Shown here piece after piece: positions 38,885 to 48,382 of a stretch of DNA of 64,000 bases. This DNA comes from Lachancea dasiensis (Eukaryota; Ascomycota; Saccharomycetes; Saccharomycetales; Saccharomycetaceae). Made by a program: the position numbers and the translations under genes. How positions within the stretch are numbered: the stretch's first letter is position 1; each line of letters begins with the position of its first letter. The stretch is from positions 62,001 to 126,000 of the forward strand of contig LT598457.1 of the NCBI GenBank assembly GCA_900074725.1, written 5' to 3'. The notes beneath the pieces are model-generated. The model did not search any database. It saw nothing but the letters and a program-made list of their open reading frames with translations, and was not told the origin of the DNA.

Positions 38885-40636
38885 ATGTCTGCAGACGAAT
38901 TTAAGAAACAAGGTAACGCTGCGTTTGTAGCCAAAGACTTCTCTAAAGCTGCAGATTTCTTCTCGCAAGCCATTGAGGCTTCTGAGACCGCCAATCATGT
39001 TCTATTTTCAAACAGGTCGGCGTGTTACACGTCTTTGAAGAAATTCAGAGAAGCTCTGGAGGATGCGGAAAAGTGTGTTGCGATCAACCCTACGTGGTCT
39101 AAAGGGTATGGTAGAGTAGGTGCTGCCCACTTCGGTCTAGGAAACCTGGACGATGCGGAAAAGGGCTACAAGAAGGCCCTGGAAATTGACCCCTCAAACA
39201 AACCGGCCCAGGATGGTCTTGACCAAGTCCACAGAACGCAGCAGGCCAGACAGCAGCAACCAGATCTGGGATTTGGCCAGCTCTTCAACGACCCCAATAT
39301 GATCGAAAAGCTCAAACAGAACCCAAAAACTGCGGAGTTGATGAAGGATCCTCAGCTGGTGGCCAAGGTCCTGCAATTCAAGTCGAACCCTCAAGCGATG
39401 GGCACCGAGTTTTTGCAAGATCCTCGCATGATGACTATCATGGCTGCTCTTCTAGGTATTGACCTGAGTATGGGTGGCGAGGGCCAGCCACAGGAGCCCG
39501 CGAGCTCTGCCAAGGAGCCAGAAGTTGCCAAGTCGCAATCCGCTCCCAAGGAAACCCCCAAAGCTGCACCTGCTGCCACTGAGCCTTCAAAGTCAGCGGC
39601 CGAAGAAGAACCCATGGAAGTGGACGAGCCAGAGCAAGATTCCAAAGCTGCCGCTGAAGCTTCAAAGGCCGAGGGTAACAAATATTACAAATCACGCCAA
39701 TTCGACCAAGCTATTGAAAAATACAATGGCGCTTGGGAATTGCACAAAGATATCACATATCTAAACAATCGTAGTGCCGCCGAATTTGAGAAAGGTGACT
39801 ATGACCAAGTTATCGAAACTTTAACAGAAGCTGTTGAACAGGGGAGAGAAATGAGAGCAGATTATAAGATCATTGCCAAGTCTTTTGCCCGTATTGGTAA
39901 CGCCTACGTGAAAAAGGATGACTTGAAGAAAGCTATTGAGTTTTACCAGAGATCCTTAACCGAGCACCGTACCCCAGAAATCCTAACGAAAATGAGGAAC
40001 ACGGAAAAGGACTTGAAGACCCGCGAAGTGGAAGCATACATCGACCCAGAAAAGGCAGAGGAAGCGAGATTGGAAGGGAAAGAGTACTTCACGAAAGGTG
40101 ACTGGCCAAATGCAGTTAAGGCCTACACGGAGATGATCAAAAGAGCCCCAGAAGATGCGCGTGGCTACTCGAACAGAGCCGCTGTTCTTGCTAAGCTAAT
40201 GTCCTTCCCGGATGCTATCAAGGATTGCGATATGGCTATCTCTAAAGATCCAAACTTTGTTAGGGCTTATATCAGAAAAGCTACTGCCCAAATCGCTGTG
40301 AAAGATTTTGCTAAGGCCATCGAAACTCTAGATGCTGCCCGCTCGAAGGACGCCGAAGTCAATAATGGGGCTAACGTTAGGGAAATTGACCAACTCTATG
40401 TGAAGGCTTCTCAGCAGAGATTCCAGCCTGCGGATTCAAATGAAACACCTGAGCAGGCCTATTCTAGAGCCATGCAAGATCCAGAGGTTGCCTCTATTAT
40501 GCAAGACCCAGTCATGCAGAGCATTTTATCCCAAGCTCAGCAGAATCCTGCTGCTCTGCAAGAGCATATGAAGAATCCAGATGTATTCAGCAAGATTCAG
40601 ACTTTGATTGCTGCGGGCATCATTCGCACTAGATAG
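38885..40636 (+). CDS. STI1: STI1, Hsp70-Hsp90 organising co-chaperone (HOP)
   Basis: Cytosolic adaptor that binds Hsp70 and Hsp90 and passes clients between them, 583 aa. Three TPR domains are visible: TPR1 (~5-115, FKKQGNAAFVAKDFSKAADFF), TPR2A (~255-370, SKAEGNKYYKSRQFDQAIEKYN) and TPR2B (~390-510, RLEGKEYFTKGDWPNAVKAYTEMI). Each carries the carboxylate-clamp Lys/Asn pattern that binds EEVD tails. Two DP domains are present: DP1 near 135-190 (DPNMIEKLKQNPKTAELMKDP) and DP2 at the end (MQDPEVASIMQDPVMQSIL). The linker (~200-250) is Ala/Pro/Glu-rich. Codon use is biased, as for an abundant protein. Confidence 0.97.
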   Translation: MSADEFKKQGNAAFVAKDFSKAADFFSQAIEASETANHVLFSNRSACYTSLKKFREALEDAEKCVAINPTWSKGYGRVGAAHFGLGNLDDAEKGYKKALEIDPSNKPAQDGLDQVHRTQQARQQQPDLGFGQLFNDPNMIEKLKQNPKTAELMKDPQLVAKVLQFKSNPQAMGTEFLQDPRMMTIMAALLGIDLSMGGEGQPQEPASSAKEPEVAKSQSAPKETPKAAPAATEPSKSAAEEEPMEVDEPEQDSKAAAEASKAEGNKYYKSRQFDQAIEKYNGAWELHKDITYLNNRSAAEFEKGDYDQVIETLTEAVEQGREMRADYKIIAKSFARIGNAYVKKDDLKKAIEFYQRSLTEHRTPEILTKMRNTEKDLKTREVEAYIDPEKAEEARLEGKEYFTKGDWPNAVKAYTEMIKRAPEDARGYSNRAAVLAKLMSFPDAIKDCDMAISKDPNFVRAYIRKATAQIAVKDFAKAIETLDAARSKDAEVNNGANVREIDQLYVKASQQRFQPADSNETPEQAYSRAMQDPEVASIMQDPVMQSILSQAQQNPAALQEHMKNPDVFSKIQTLIAAGIIRTR

Positions 40637-40824
40637 GCGTTTTAATTAGTCACTCAAATAGTTAACGAAATCCATTTCATCATTCGCAGATCTATGGGGG
40701 TAAGCTCCTATTAAGTAAGTCACTCTCTTTGGGCTAGTCATTAACTCCTTTTATTGACAGTATTCTTTTACTTTATTTACAAGATTTATATTAACCATGT
40801 TCACAAAACCACGCCACCTTCAAA

Positions 40825-43194
40825 TCACGACTCCTCGCTGGAGGATTGAGTAGTTGCAACTTCATTTTCTGCGTAATTAGCCCTTACAATCAATGCATCA
40901 TCAACAACATCCACATGAACAGTTTCTTCCGGTCTGATTTGACCCTTTAGTAGATACATGGCCATTGGATTTAGTATTTTTTTGTGAATTAACCTATTAA
41001 GTGGCCGTGCGCCATATAATGGGTCATATCCATGGTCAGTCAACCACGTTTTTGCGTCTTCGGTAAGTTCGAGTTTCATCCGCTTGTCGGCAACTCTTTC
41101 TTGGATCTCCTTGAGCCTGATGTCCACAATAGATCTCAATACAACTTTAGACAAGCGATTGAATACTAAAACATCATCGATTCGATTGATAAACTCAGGT
41201 GGATAAGATTTTTTCATGGCGTCGATAACTTTCGTCTGCGTCTCTTGACTCACCTTCCCGTCATTCCCAAGGTTGTTATCGGACAACAAAATGTCTTGTC
41301 CGATGTTGGAAGTCATTACGATCATAGTATTGCGGAAATCGACCTGGTGGCCCTGAGAGTCCGTGAGCTTACCTTCATCTAGAACTTGTAATAAGATTTT
41401 ACAGACGTCTGGATGGGCTTTTTCAAATTCATCAAACAAAACGACAGCATATGGCTTCCTCCTAACAGCTTCAGTTAGTTGACCACCAGATTCGCTCATA
41501 ACATATCCCGGCGGAGCACCAATCAAGCGAGAAACAGTGTGTTTTTCCTGGAACTCGGACATATCAAACCTGATTACATTAGATTCATTATCGAACAAAA
41601 ACTCAGCGAGGGCCTTGGTTAACTCAGTTTTACCCGTACCTGTTGGACCCAAGAACATGAAGCTGGCAATTGGCCTCTTTTCACTCGTAAGGCCCGCTCT
41701 TTGAAGCCTCACGGCATCGGAGATCGCATCGATCGCCTCATCTTGGCCAACGACCCTTTCCTTGAGCGAGTTCTCCATGTACAAAAGCCGATCCTTGTCG
41801 CCTTTCAGGACTGTTTGAACAGGAACGCCAGTCATTTTGGCAATAACTTGTGAAATATCATCTGACGTTACCGAGTCATGGAGCATATTGTTTTCAGTAT
41901 CTTTTTTCTCATTGAGAGCAACCTTCTGCATAAGTTCGGGGATTCTTGCGTATCTTAGCTCTGAGGCCTTCGCAAAATTATTCTCTCTTTGCGCGATTTC
42001 GAGATCGATCTTGGCCTGTTCGAGGTCGGCTTTTGCACTCTTAATGGAGTCGATTTCTGCTTTTTCCTTTTCCCAAATCTCAGTTAGCCTTGAGTGTTCT
42101 TGCCTTTTGAAGTCCAAATCGCTTTCCAAAGCGTTCTTCCTCTCAAGCGAGATAGGATCGGTCTCTTTCTTCAAAGACTCTAGTTCAATTTGAATTCTAG
42201 TAATTGCACGGTCCAGAACTTGAATCGCATCAGGTTTAGATTCATGCTGTAGCCGCAATACAGCACATGCTTCATCGACTAAATCGATGGCTTTGTCCGG
42301 CAAAAAACGGTCGTTAATGTAACGATTAGACAAAGAAGCAGCTGAAACTAGTGCAGCATCTGTGATCCTCACACCGTGGTGAACCTCGTACCGTTCTTTC
42401 AAACCCCTTAAGATAGAAATTGTGTCCGTCACATTGGGTTCGCTTAAAAGAATGGGCTGCAGCCGTCTAGTCAAAGCTGGATCTTTTTCAATAATCCTGA
42501 ATTCATCTAAAGTGGTGGCTGAAATACACCTCAACCCCTTCGCTAATCTGGGCTTCAAGATGTTCGAAGCATCCATGCTCCCATCAGTTTTGCCCAGACC
42601 TAACAGCATGTGCACTTCATCTATGAAAACAATAACCTCGCCATCCGCCTTGTCGATTTCCTCTAAAACATTTTTCAAGCGTTCTTCGAATTCACCGCGG
42701 TATTTAGCCCCTGCTACAAGTGCCGCAAGGTCCAGTGCAATTAATTTTTTGTCCTTTAAAGAGTCAGGTACTTGGCCGCTTACGATCCGCTGGGCGAGAC
42801 CGTCGATGAGCGACGTCTTGCCCACGCCTGCACGCCCAATTAAGATCGGATTGTTCTTGGTGCGCCTAGACAAAATTTGGATGGACCTTGCAATCTCATC
42901 GTCGCGGCCAATCACGGGATCCAACTTCCCTTCTTGCGCTAGTTGTGTTAGATTAGTTCCAAACTGTTCCAAAGCTGGTCTGCTGTCAGCATTGTTGGCA
43001 TGCAGGGAAACATAAGACCTGGTGCTCTGCAATTTAGCTGGAATTCCTCTAATATAAGCAATCCTATGGACTGGGGAGTTGGCAAACCCATTAGGTAGTC
43101 CTCTTAGGTTTGTTCCCTGCAGCGTCGCTGCAGTTCGAGTCACACACTGAGGGAAGTTCTTTCGTAAGGCAGAGCTCCTTGTAAACCTAAGCAT
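40825..43194 (-). CDS. HSP78: HSP78, mitochondrial ClpB-type disaggregase
   Basis: AAA+ disaggregase of the mitochondrial matrix, working with Ssc1 to resolubilise proteins, 789 aa from the ATG at 43194. The start (LRFTRSSALRKNFPQCV) is a presequence. NBD1 has Walker A GRAGVGKTSL and Walker B VIVFIDEVHMLLG. A coiled-coil M domain lies at ~380-470 (LTEIWEKEKAEIDSIKSAKADLEQAK). NBD2 has GPTGTGKTEL, VVLFDEFEKAH and the VIRFDMSEFQEKH block. As in S. cerevisiae Hsp78, the full ClpB N-domain is missing. Convergent with STI1. Confidence 0.97.
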   Translation of the reverse strand: MLRFTRSSALRKNFPQCVTRTAATLQGTNLRGLPNGFANSPVHRIAYIRGIPAKLQSTRSYVSLHANNADSRPALEQFGTNLTQLAQEGKLDPVIGRDDEIARSIQILSRRTKNNPILIGRAGVGKTSLIDGLAQRIVSGQVPDSLKDKKLIALDLAALVAGAKYRGEFEERLKNVLEEIDKADGEVIVFIDEVHMLLGLGKTDGSMDASNILKPRLAKGLRCISATTLDEFRIIEKDPALTRRLQPILLSEPNVTDTISILRGLKERYEVHHGVRITDAALVSAASLSNRYINDRFLPDKAIDLVDEACAVLRLQHESKPDAIQVLDRAITRIQIELESLKKETDPISLERKNALESDLDFKRQEHSRLTEIWEKEKAEIDSIKSAKADLEQAKIDLEIAQRENNFAKASELRYARIPELMQKVALNEKKDTENNMLHDSVTSDDISQVIAKMTGVPVQTVLKGDKDRLLYMENSLKERVVGQDEAIDAISDAVRLQRAGLTSEKRPIASFMFLGPTGTGKTELTKALAEFLFDNESNVIRFDMSEFQEKHTVSRLIGAPPGYVMSESGGQLTEAVRRKPYAVVLFDEFEKAHPDVCKILLQVLDEGKLTDSQGHQVDFRNTMIVMTSNIGQDILLSDNNLGNDGKVSQETQTKVIDAMKKSYPPEFINRIDDVLVFNRLSKVVLRSIVDIRLKEIQERVADKRMKLELTEDAKTWLTDHGYDPLYGARPLNRLIHKKILNPMAMYLLKGQIRPEETVHVDVVDDALIVRANYAENEVATTQSSSEES

Positions 43195-43922
43195 CACGAG
43201 TATATATTCAAAAATGCTTTCAACGAGAAGTCAGGTGTAGAAAAGCTGGGCCAATGAAGAGAACTGTCATTTCAGTCACCCTTTATATATGTGTAGAGAT
43301 CTTCAGTAGTCGGTTAATTTCCAGAAAGAGCGAGAATTACGAAGTCCGGTTCAGTAACAATAACGTTCATAGTGATGTATGTAAAATGCCTGCACCAGAA
43401 GTTAGCTTTACTAAAGAGTTGGTCGTAGTATTATACACTTGAGCTTGAAGGAGCGCTGGTTTCATGTCATATGCCAAAGAGTTGTTCATTTTTTGTTCTT
43501 GAAGTTTTCTATGTAGTCCTTTTCCCTTTTTCAAAAGCCAAAGCTGCTCTAATTCGGCGCAGCGAAAACTGAGCCCGGCGGCGGGTTTCAAACGTGGTTG
43601 AGTTGATCGTCGCCACATGGTAGATGCCTTAACGCTTTTTTTTTTTAATTTTACTTTCATCGATGCGAGCCTGCTAACTCTTTACCCAATTCGCGCAAAC
43701 CTTGTTGAAGCAAAAGGGCTGGCAAGAGGAAAGAGCAGACCTCGCAAATAGGCACTTGCGTGCCGGAAGCATCTCATGAGTTTAGAACTACTGCAATACA
43801 CCAGATTGCAGTCGTCGTCCTGGTAAAGCTCGAAGGTCACTTTGTACACTAGTGACACTTGAAGTAGCGGAGATTCGCCTGGGAAGAGCTCCTGTTGCGT
43901 GAGAGACACATCTATCAGCGCC
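43195..43922. other. HSP78 promoter and YAP6/CIN5 3' region
   Basis: The HSP78-proximal part carries a TATA-like TTATATAT (43283-43290) and a heat-shock element. The rest holds small frames with non-ATG starts (43367-43660, 43682-43909) that I do not accept as genes. Confidence 0.5.
43319..43326. promoter_or_regulatory. Candidate heat-shock element of HSP78
   Basis: TTC-CA-GAA core, with further GAA units spaced at 43334-43344 (GAGAAttacGAA), so a gapped Hsf1 site. It lies about 125 bp before the HSP78 ATG and upstream of the TATA-like element. HSP78 is heat-induced in S. cerevisiae. Confidence 0.55.
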
Positions 43923-44756
43923 TTATGCGGGCGGGCGCCTTATGCCGAACCGCTGTTCCAGCTCCAGGACGTAATTTTTCAAAGTTTCGTTTTCCTGGGA
44001 CAAAGCAGCCACCTGTGCGTCCAAACGATCGAACTCCTTGCTTTTAACCTCCAGGTCCTTGATGTACCGCTCGCGCCTTTGGCGAAACGCCTTTTGGGCA
44101 TTGCGGTTCTGCGCGGCGCGCTTGGTGTTGCGCAATGGCTTGCCAGTTCTACTGAGCATGAGATCCGCATTCTCGGGCTGGCTTGATTCACTCGGGTTGG
44201 AGGAAGAGGTCGCAGAAGACGGTATGGGAATAAGATTAGGCATGGGAAACTGGACGTTGAGCTGAGATGCCATTTGTTGGGCCAAGTGAAGGGGCAGCTG
44301 TGGCGGCATTTGTGCTACGTAGCCAGGCATAGCCATCGGAACGCCGGCCACGGGCTGGTGTGGTAGCGGCAGGGCGGCCGAGTTCGGTGGTAAAGGCGCC
44401 ACCATTTGAGGATGGGGGTGTGGATGCGGATATGCAGGTGGGTGTGTGGGTGGATGTGTGGGTGGATGTTGAAGATGCGAATGTGTATGCGGTTGTGGGT
44501 GCGGAGGCGGATGGGCGCCCGCAGGCGTCGGCGCTGCCGACGGCGTGCCATCGGTGCTGCCGACTCCGGGGGAAGTTTGCCCGCTCGGTACAGGCTTGGA
44601 ACTGGCGGCGGCCGCTACATTGACGGCGCCGCCTGTGGGCGTGGTGGACTGCGGTTGTGCCTCTGTGGCCCGCATCGCGAGCCTATCACTGTCGGTGGCC
44701 TGTCGGCCTGTGGGTGGTAAATTGCTGGGCACCACCATCGGTAACACTCGCTGCAT
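43923..44756 (-). CDS. CIN5/YAP6: YAP6/CIN5-type bZIP transcription factor
   Basis: Yap-family bZIP regulator of stress (salt, drug) responses, 277 aa from the ATG at 44756; another ATG follows at 44738. The C-terminal bZIP has the fungal Yap signature: GKPLRNTKRAAQNRNAQKAF, then RQRRERYIKDLEVKSKEFDRL and a short leucine zipper (LDAQVAALSQENETLKNYVLELEQRF). The long N-terminal part is Pro/His/Ala-rich, including many His-Pro pairs. One gene here stands for the YDR259C/YOR028C ohnologue pair. It is shorter than either recalled S. cerevisiae protein after the zipper, and there is no Cys-rich redox domain of the Yap1 type. Confidence 0.9.
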   Translation of the reverse strand: MQRVLPMVVPSNLPPTGRQATDSDRLAMRATEAQPQSTTPTGGAVNVAAAASSKPVPSGQTSPGVGSTDGTPSAAPTPAGAHPPPHPQPHTHSHLQHPPTHPPTHPPAYPHPHPHPQMVAPLPPNSAALPLPHQPVAGVPMAMPGYVAQMPPQLPLHLAQQMASQLNVQFPMPNLIPIPSSATSSSNPSESSQPENADLMLSRTGKPLRNTKRAAQNRNAQKAFRQRRERYIKDLEVKSKEFDRLDAQVAALSQENETLKNYVLELEQRFGIRRPPA

Positions 44757-45627
44757 AAAGAACAGAACCTGTGACAATGCTATTGGCCGAAGCTCGTTAA
44801 CAGAACACAAGCGCAATAATAGCACGGCACGCCTATAACAGAACCTCCTCTCTGTCTCCTACGCGGTATCCCTCTGTTATCCCTCTCTGAAAAACAGGCA
44901 CCTCTCTGGAGAACGCTTTTTCAGGCCCTATGTGGATGCTAACAGAGAAATTTGAGAAAACAGCGAAAAATGGGACTCTGTGGAATCAATGGCCCGTCTA
45001 GCAGTGTTGTGCTTCGTGCTTGCTGTCCGCTTACTCACCTGTCGCTTTTGGAGTCCTTCTTGCCTACCACTTTCACGCGCCTGGCTTGTTGTTGATGGAT
45101 TCTGCTTGCTTAGCGTCAGCATGCGTTGCGACAGACAGTACTATATACGTAGCATCGGGCCTTTTCCCTTTATATATTATCCCACGTAAGCAAAAATATC
45201 CAGCTGGGCAATACGTCAACTGTGATCACAATGGAGCGGAGATAAGACGCGGAGTTAAGCGAGTGGCCGGGCCGCGAGTAGAGATGATGAGTACAGTCGC
45301 TGTATCAGCACAACTTCCACAGCTTCATTGGGCAGCACCATACCAAGGCCGACTAGTAAAGCTTATTGCAGCGCCCAGCACGAGATGGTTTCACGGCCAA
45401 AGAAGCATGCTGGGGGTCTGAACAACGACGGTTGTGGAGCAAAACTGATTTGTATTTACGCAGCAAGGGTGTCTCTAAAGGTACCAAAAGCCTTTGAGTA
45501 GTGGGCTACCAACGGCCTTCGAGTAGCGTAGCGGCCTGTGTTTGTGTGCTAGAGGTATTAATAGCCTTCGCGTAGCGTCGCGGGCTACCAACAGCCTTTG
45601 TGTGCTGACCAGCCCTGGAAAAAAATG
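44757..45627. other. Intergenic region upstream of YAP6/CIN5
   Basis: About 0.87 kb. Part serves as promoter for the bZIP gene. At 45489-45610 there are imperfect repeats of a motif like AGCCTTYGMGTAG followed by GGGCTACCAACRGCCTT. No gene seen. Confidence 0.45.
45619..45625 (-). terminator. Pol III terminator of tRNA-Ala
   Basis: Seven A on the plus strand, hence seven T just after the 3' end of the tRNA on the minus strand. Confidence 0.75.
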
Positions 45628-45702
45628 TGGACTAAACCGGGTTTGAACCGGTGACCTTTCACATGCGAAGCGAACGCGCTACCAAAACTGCGCCATTAGC
45701 CC
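45628..45702 (-). tRNA. tRNA-Ala(CGC)
   Basis: A 75-nt tRNA on the minus strand. The acceptor GGGCTAA pairs with TTAGTCC, including the G3-U70 pair that marks alanine tRNAs, with discriminator A. The D arm GCGC...GCGC and the T arm with loop TTCAAAC are well paired. The anticodon stem is TTCGC/GTGAA with loop TTCGCAT, so the anticodon is CGC, reading GCG. The body resembles tRNA-Ala(UGC) of S. cerevisiae, which as I recall has no CGC isoacceptor. No intron. Confidence 0.88.
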
Positions 45703-45704
45703 GT

Positions 45705-45716
45705 GGTCACGTGACC
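45705..45716. promoter_or_regulatory. 12-bp CACGTG palindrome beside tRNA-Ala
   Basis: GGTCACGTGACC is perfectly palindromic and sits two bases from the 5' end of the tRNA. It contains the Cbf1 E-box. Two more CACGTG lie at 46001-46006 and 46024-46029. Function is not known. Confidence 0.4.
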
Positions 45717-45844
45717 GGAGACGCTTGCGTCTCAGTGACCGCTGGACCACGAGGGGTCCGCGGCCAGTTGGTGTTTGTTCGGTGGCGGAAGATTCTATTC
45801 TTTGGAAAAGTGGCCTGTCGTGAACGACTATCACAGTGCGGCTG

Positions 45845-45944
45845 GCTGTCCTCTGGGCTCCAGAACAAGTATCAACCATCCTCGGCAACACGTAGCTATC
45901 CTCTAGGCCCCAGAACAAGTAGCAACCACCTTAGGCGTAGCATT
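45845..45944. repeat. 50-bp imperfect tandem duplication
   Basis: Two copies start at 45845 and 45895, each reading GCTRTCCTCTRGGCYCCAG, then AACAAGTAKCAACCAYC. They differ at several positions, so the duplication is not very recent. Confidence 0.75.
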
Positions 45945-46041
45945 AGCGATGTCTATATACAAATCTAACAAAAATATTCAACCCCCAACATACCTATTGT
46001 CACGTGTGTGTGCGGACGTTTTTCACGTGGAGTCAAGAGAC

Positions 46042-46773
46042 TTAGTTACGTTCAGCACCTCCAGCTGCTATGGCCATTCTGATATCAACCAATCTTTTTT
46101 GCTGCTTCCCATCCACGAAGTTGGCATCATGTAGCCAGGCCTCAAAGCTCCTGTGAATAACTGGCCATTCGTAGTCAGTTATTGACAGCCAATTAGTGTC
46201 GATAGAGCGGCCCTTGTATGCTTCTGCGTTACGAAAGGTTCCCTCGAATTGAAATCCCAATCGCTGAGCACATTTTATGGAAGGCTCGTTCAACCTGTCA
46301 CACTTCCACTCCAGCCTCCGGAACCCCAAGTCTTGAAACACATATCTCATCAGCAAAAAGTGGCACTCAGAAGCCATAGGGGTTCGTTGCAGTGCCGGCG
46401 AAAAAACCACAAAACCTAATTCCGTGGTGCCATACTTAGCATCGATCCTCTTCAATGCTATAGCGCCGATGGGAAAGTTAGTCACGGGGTTCAAGACTGC
46501 AAAGTGGACTGTGCCTTTATCTTGTAACAGTTTTAAATAGTAGTTTTCAAACTCTTCATAATTTTTGAAAGGGCCCAAGGGCAAATACGTCCACAACCTG
46601 TCATCTCCCATTTGTGCAAATGATTCAAATAAGTTCCTGCCATGTTTTTCAATGTCCAACGGCTCCAATCGACAAAACTTGCCCTTCAGGATTTTCCCAT
46701 CTGGAAAAGTGCACCCTTGCCAATCAGGAAGTGCATCGCCTATGACTTGCCCATATGAGTTGACAGTTACCAT
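46042..46773 (-). CDS. GNAT-family N-acetyltransferase, YIR042C-like
   Basis: Acetyltransferase of the RimJ/RimL type, 243 aa; the substrate is unknown. The family blocks run FCRLEPLDIEKHGRNLFESF, WTYLPLGPFKNYEEFENYY, GAIALKRIDAKYGTTELGFVVFSPALQRTPMASECHFLLMRYVF (acetyl-CoA binding region), GFRRLEWKCDRLNEPSIKCAQRLGFQFEGTFR, and ITDYEWPVIHRSFEAWL. This order matches the fungal YIR042C group, which has bacterial relatives and is prone to duplication and loss. The start context and length look complete. Confidence 0.85.
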   Translation of the reverse strand: MVTVNSYGQVIGDALPDWQGCTFPDGKILKGKFCRLEPLDIEKHGRNLFESFAQMGDDRLWTYLPLGPFKNYEEFENYYLKLLQDKGTVHFAVLNPVTNFPIGAIALKRIDAKYGTTELGFVVFSPALQRTPMASECHFLLMRYVFQDLGFRRLEWKCDRLNEPSIKCAQRLGFQFEGTFRNAEAYKGRSIDTNWLSITDYEWPVIHRSFEAWLHDANFVDGKQQKRLVDIRMAIAAGGAERN

Positions 46774-48382
46774 TGCTTCTAAAATAACCGGCGACGCAAA
46801 GCGCTAGCTAACGCTTTTTGTGAGTCTCATGCTTCCGTTAGGTTATTATAAATGGTTCTTTTCTTAGCTCGATCAAAAGTCAAGTAAATGTGACTCATTT
46901 GTTTATCATCTGGAGGGAACCGCGCGGATCTGTAAATTAGGAACATTGGTTCAACAGTCACATGGCACGTCATAAAGGGTCCAACTTGCTTCGTGATACG
47001 ACTTGGCTTGATACAAAATAAGTAGAATACATACGATCTCTCGGAGTGAGTTAGCGTCAGCAGTAGTTGGCTTGCCGAACTGCATCAGCACAAATTCCAC
47101 AAGTGGCCAAGCAAGGACTACAGGCGGACCCGTTTTAGGGTTCTCTTGGCACGCGTCATGTTTTTGCCGGGAGGTAGCATATGTTTTTATTTGTAGGTCC
47201 CACATACGATCTTGTGCTTTGTAGCAGATTGGCACTTCCCTGGGACTGGAATCGCTGTTTTGGTGGTGTATCCATATCTTTTTTGGCCGTTCAAGAATTA
47301 CAGTCCATTCTTTTGGAATGGGTTACGAGCTGGTTCGAGCCTCTTTGAAAGTTTTAATTGAACGCTCAATAACATGAGATCATGCACATGATGCGAGTCA
47401 GCTTTTCTTGATCTTGGTCAATAACCTCAGTTTCCGTATCGGCTTCGGAATACCCATTGCCTGTTTCTTGTGTAAAACGTTCACTTGCTTGAGTTCCATA
47501 GAAAGAGAAAAAAAATGTCTATCTGAAGTCAAAGATGCTGGAATTGATATTCCAGCATGTAACGTAAATTTAAATAGTGAAGAGGATTACCTTGGGCGCA
47601 CAGAATTATTTATCCCTATGTTTTGATACTGCAGCGGCCCTCGGAATTGAATCCACAATAATCGAGAAAATTCTTCAGCGCTTAGTAGCTGACTGCGAAT
47701 GGAAAGAGGAGCTTGTTGGAGACTCTTAATCCAAAACGTGGCCTACACCTTAACTCCGCGAGCGTGAGTATGAGTCTCAAAGTTTATCACGAATCAAATC
47801 ATTATTCCCAAGAAGGCCAATGCAAACTAATATACACTGTGACTTCAATTTCCAGGATATTGGTGTAAAAACAATATCAGGCGCTCGGCTCACAGAACTT
47901 CTCTGGCCTCTGAAGAGAGCGACAGGGCTCGCGTCTCTGTCTGCAAGAGACGGGCTTCGTTCAGCTTTTCCTTCATCCTCACTTGGGCAGTCCGACCCCT
48001 CAACAACAATCTTTGAAGTATCCTGGGTTTGGGAGTGTGCTTAACACTTCTTGTATTCGATCTCATTTCAGTGAGCTCCAGCCAAGTTGTTTTTTGTATT
48101 CCCAAGCGAGTCTTAGATGAGACAAATATGAGTGAACGGAATAAACTGACGTTGAAAATTTATATTATCTATCGATACCCTCGATTCACAACCGAGGAAA
48201 CCTGAAGTTGTTTACAGTGTCTGCGCCAGGATGGGATCCACGCTATCACTGAACTCGAGCGTCACATATCACGTGGTATAATAGTTTCAATACTTATTTC
48301 AAAGTGTCACTCTCAGTTCAACCGTCAATGTAACACTTTCAGCCTTACTCGCATCGTCAACAAACATTTGTCTCCTTCAACT
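46774..48382. other. 1.6-kb intergenic region, possible gene remnant inside
   Basis: No intact gene. Two adjacent open stretches at 47378-47625 and 47571-47729 on the plus strand have protein-like composition and may be a decayed gene. The right end, with CACGTGG and an AT-rich stretch near 48270-48300, looks like the promoter of the following small gene. Confidence 0.4.
47378..47729 (+). pseudogene. Possible remnant of an unidentified gene
   Basis: Two neighbouring frames overlap near 47571-47625. The first contains CLSEVKDAGIDIPACN with EEDYLG near its end. The second contains AQNYLSLCFDTAAALGIE followed by STIIEKILQRLVADCEWKEE, then a stop. The composition (Glu/Lys/Asp and hydrophobic mix) resembles a soluble protein C-terminus. 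Neither has a good ATG. I do not recognise the family, and chance cannot be excluded. Confidence 0.3.

Larger units (their letters stand above)
45703..46041. other. Intergenic region between tRNA-Ala and the acetyltransferase
   Basis: Holds three CACGTG boxes and a 50-bp imperfect direct repeat. No gene seen. Confidence 0.45.

Noticed and set aside
43682-43909. Frame just after the bZIP gene, possibly a frame-shifted continuation
   Set aside because: It starts at GTG, not ATG, and bZIP proteins of this group end near the zipper. No slippery heptamer is visible at the junction.
47320-47345. GGTTCGAGCC resembling a tRNA B box
   Set aside because: Flanking bases do not pair into a T stem and no A box or acceptor stem is found.
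48240-48310. Centromere-like CDEI (TCACGTG) next to an AT-rich stretch
   Set aside because: No CDEIII-type CCGAA element and the AT-rich part is short; it looks like a promoter.
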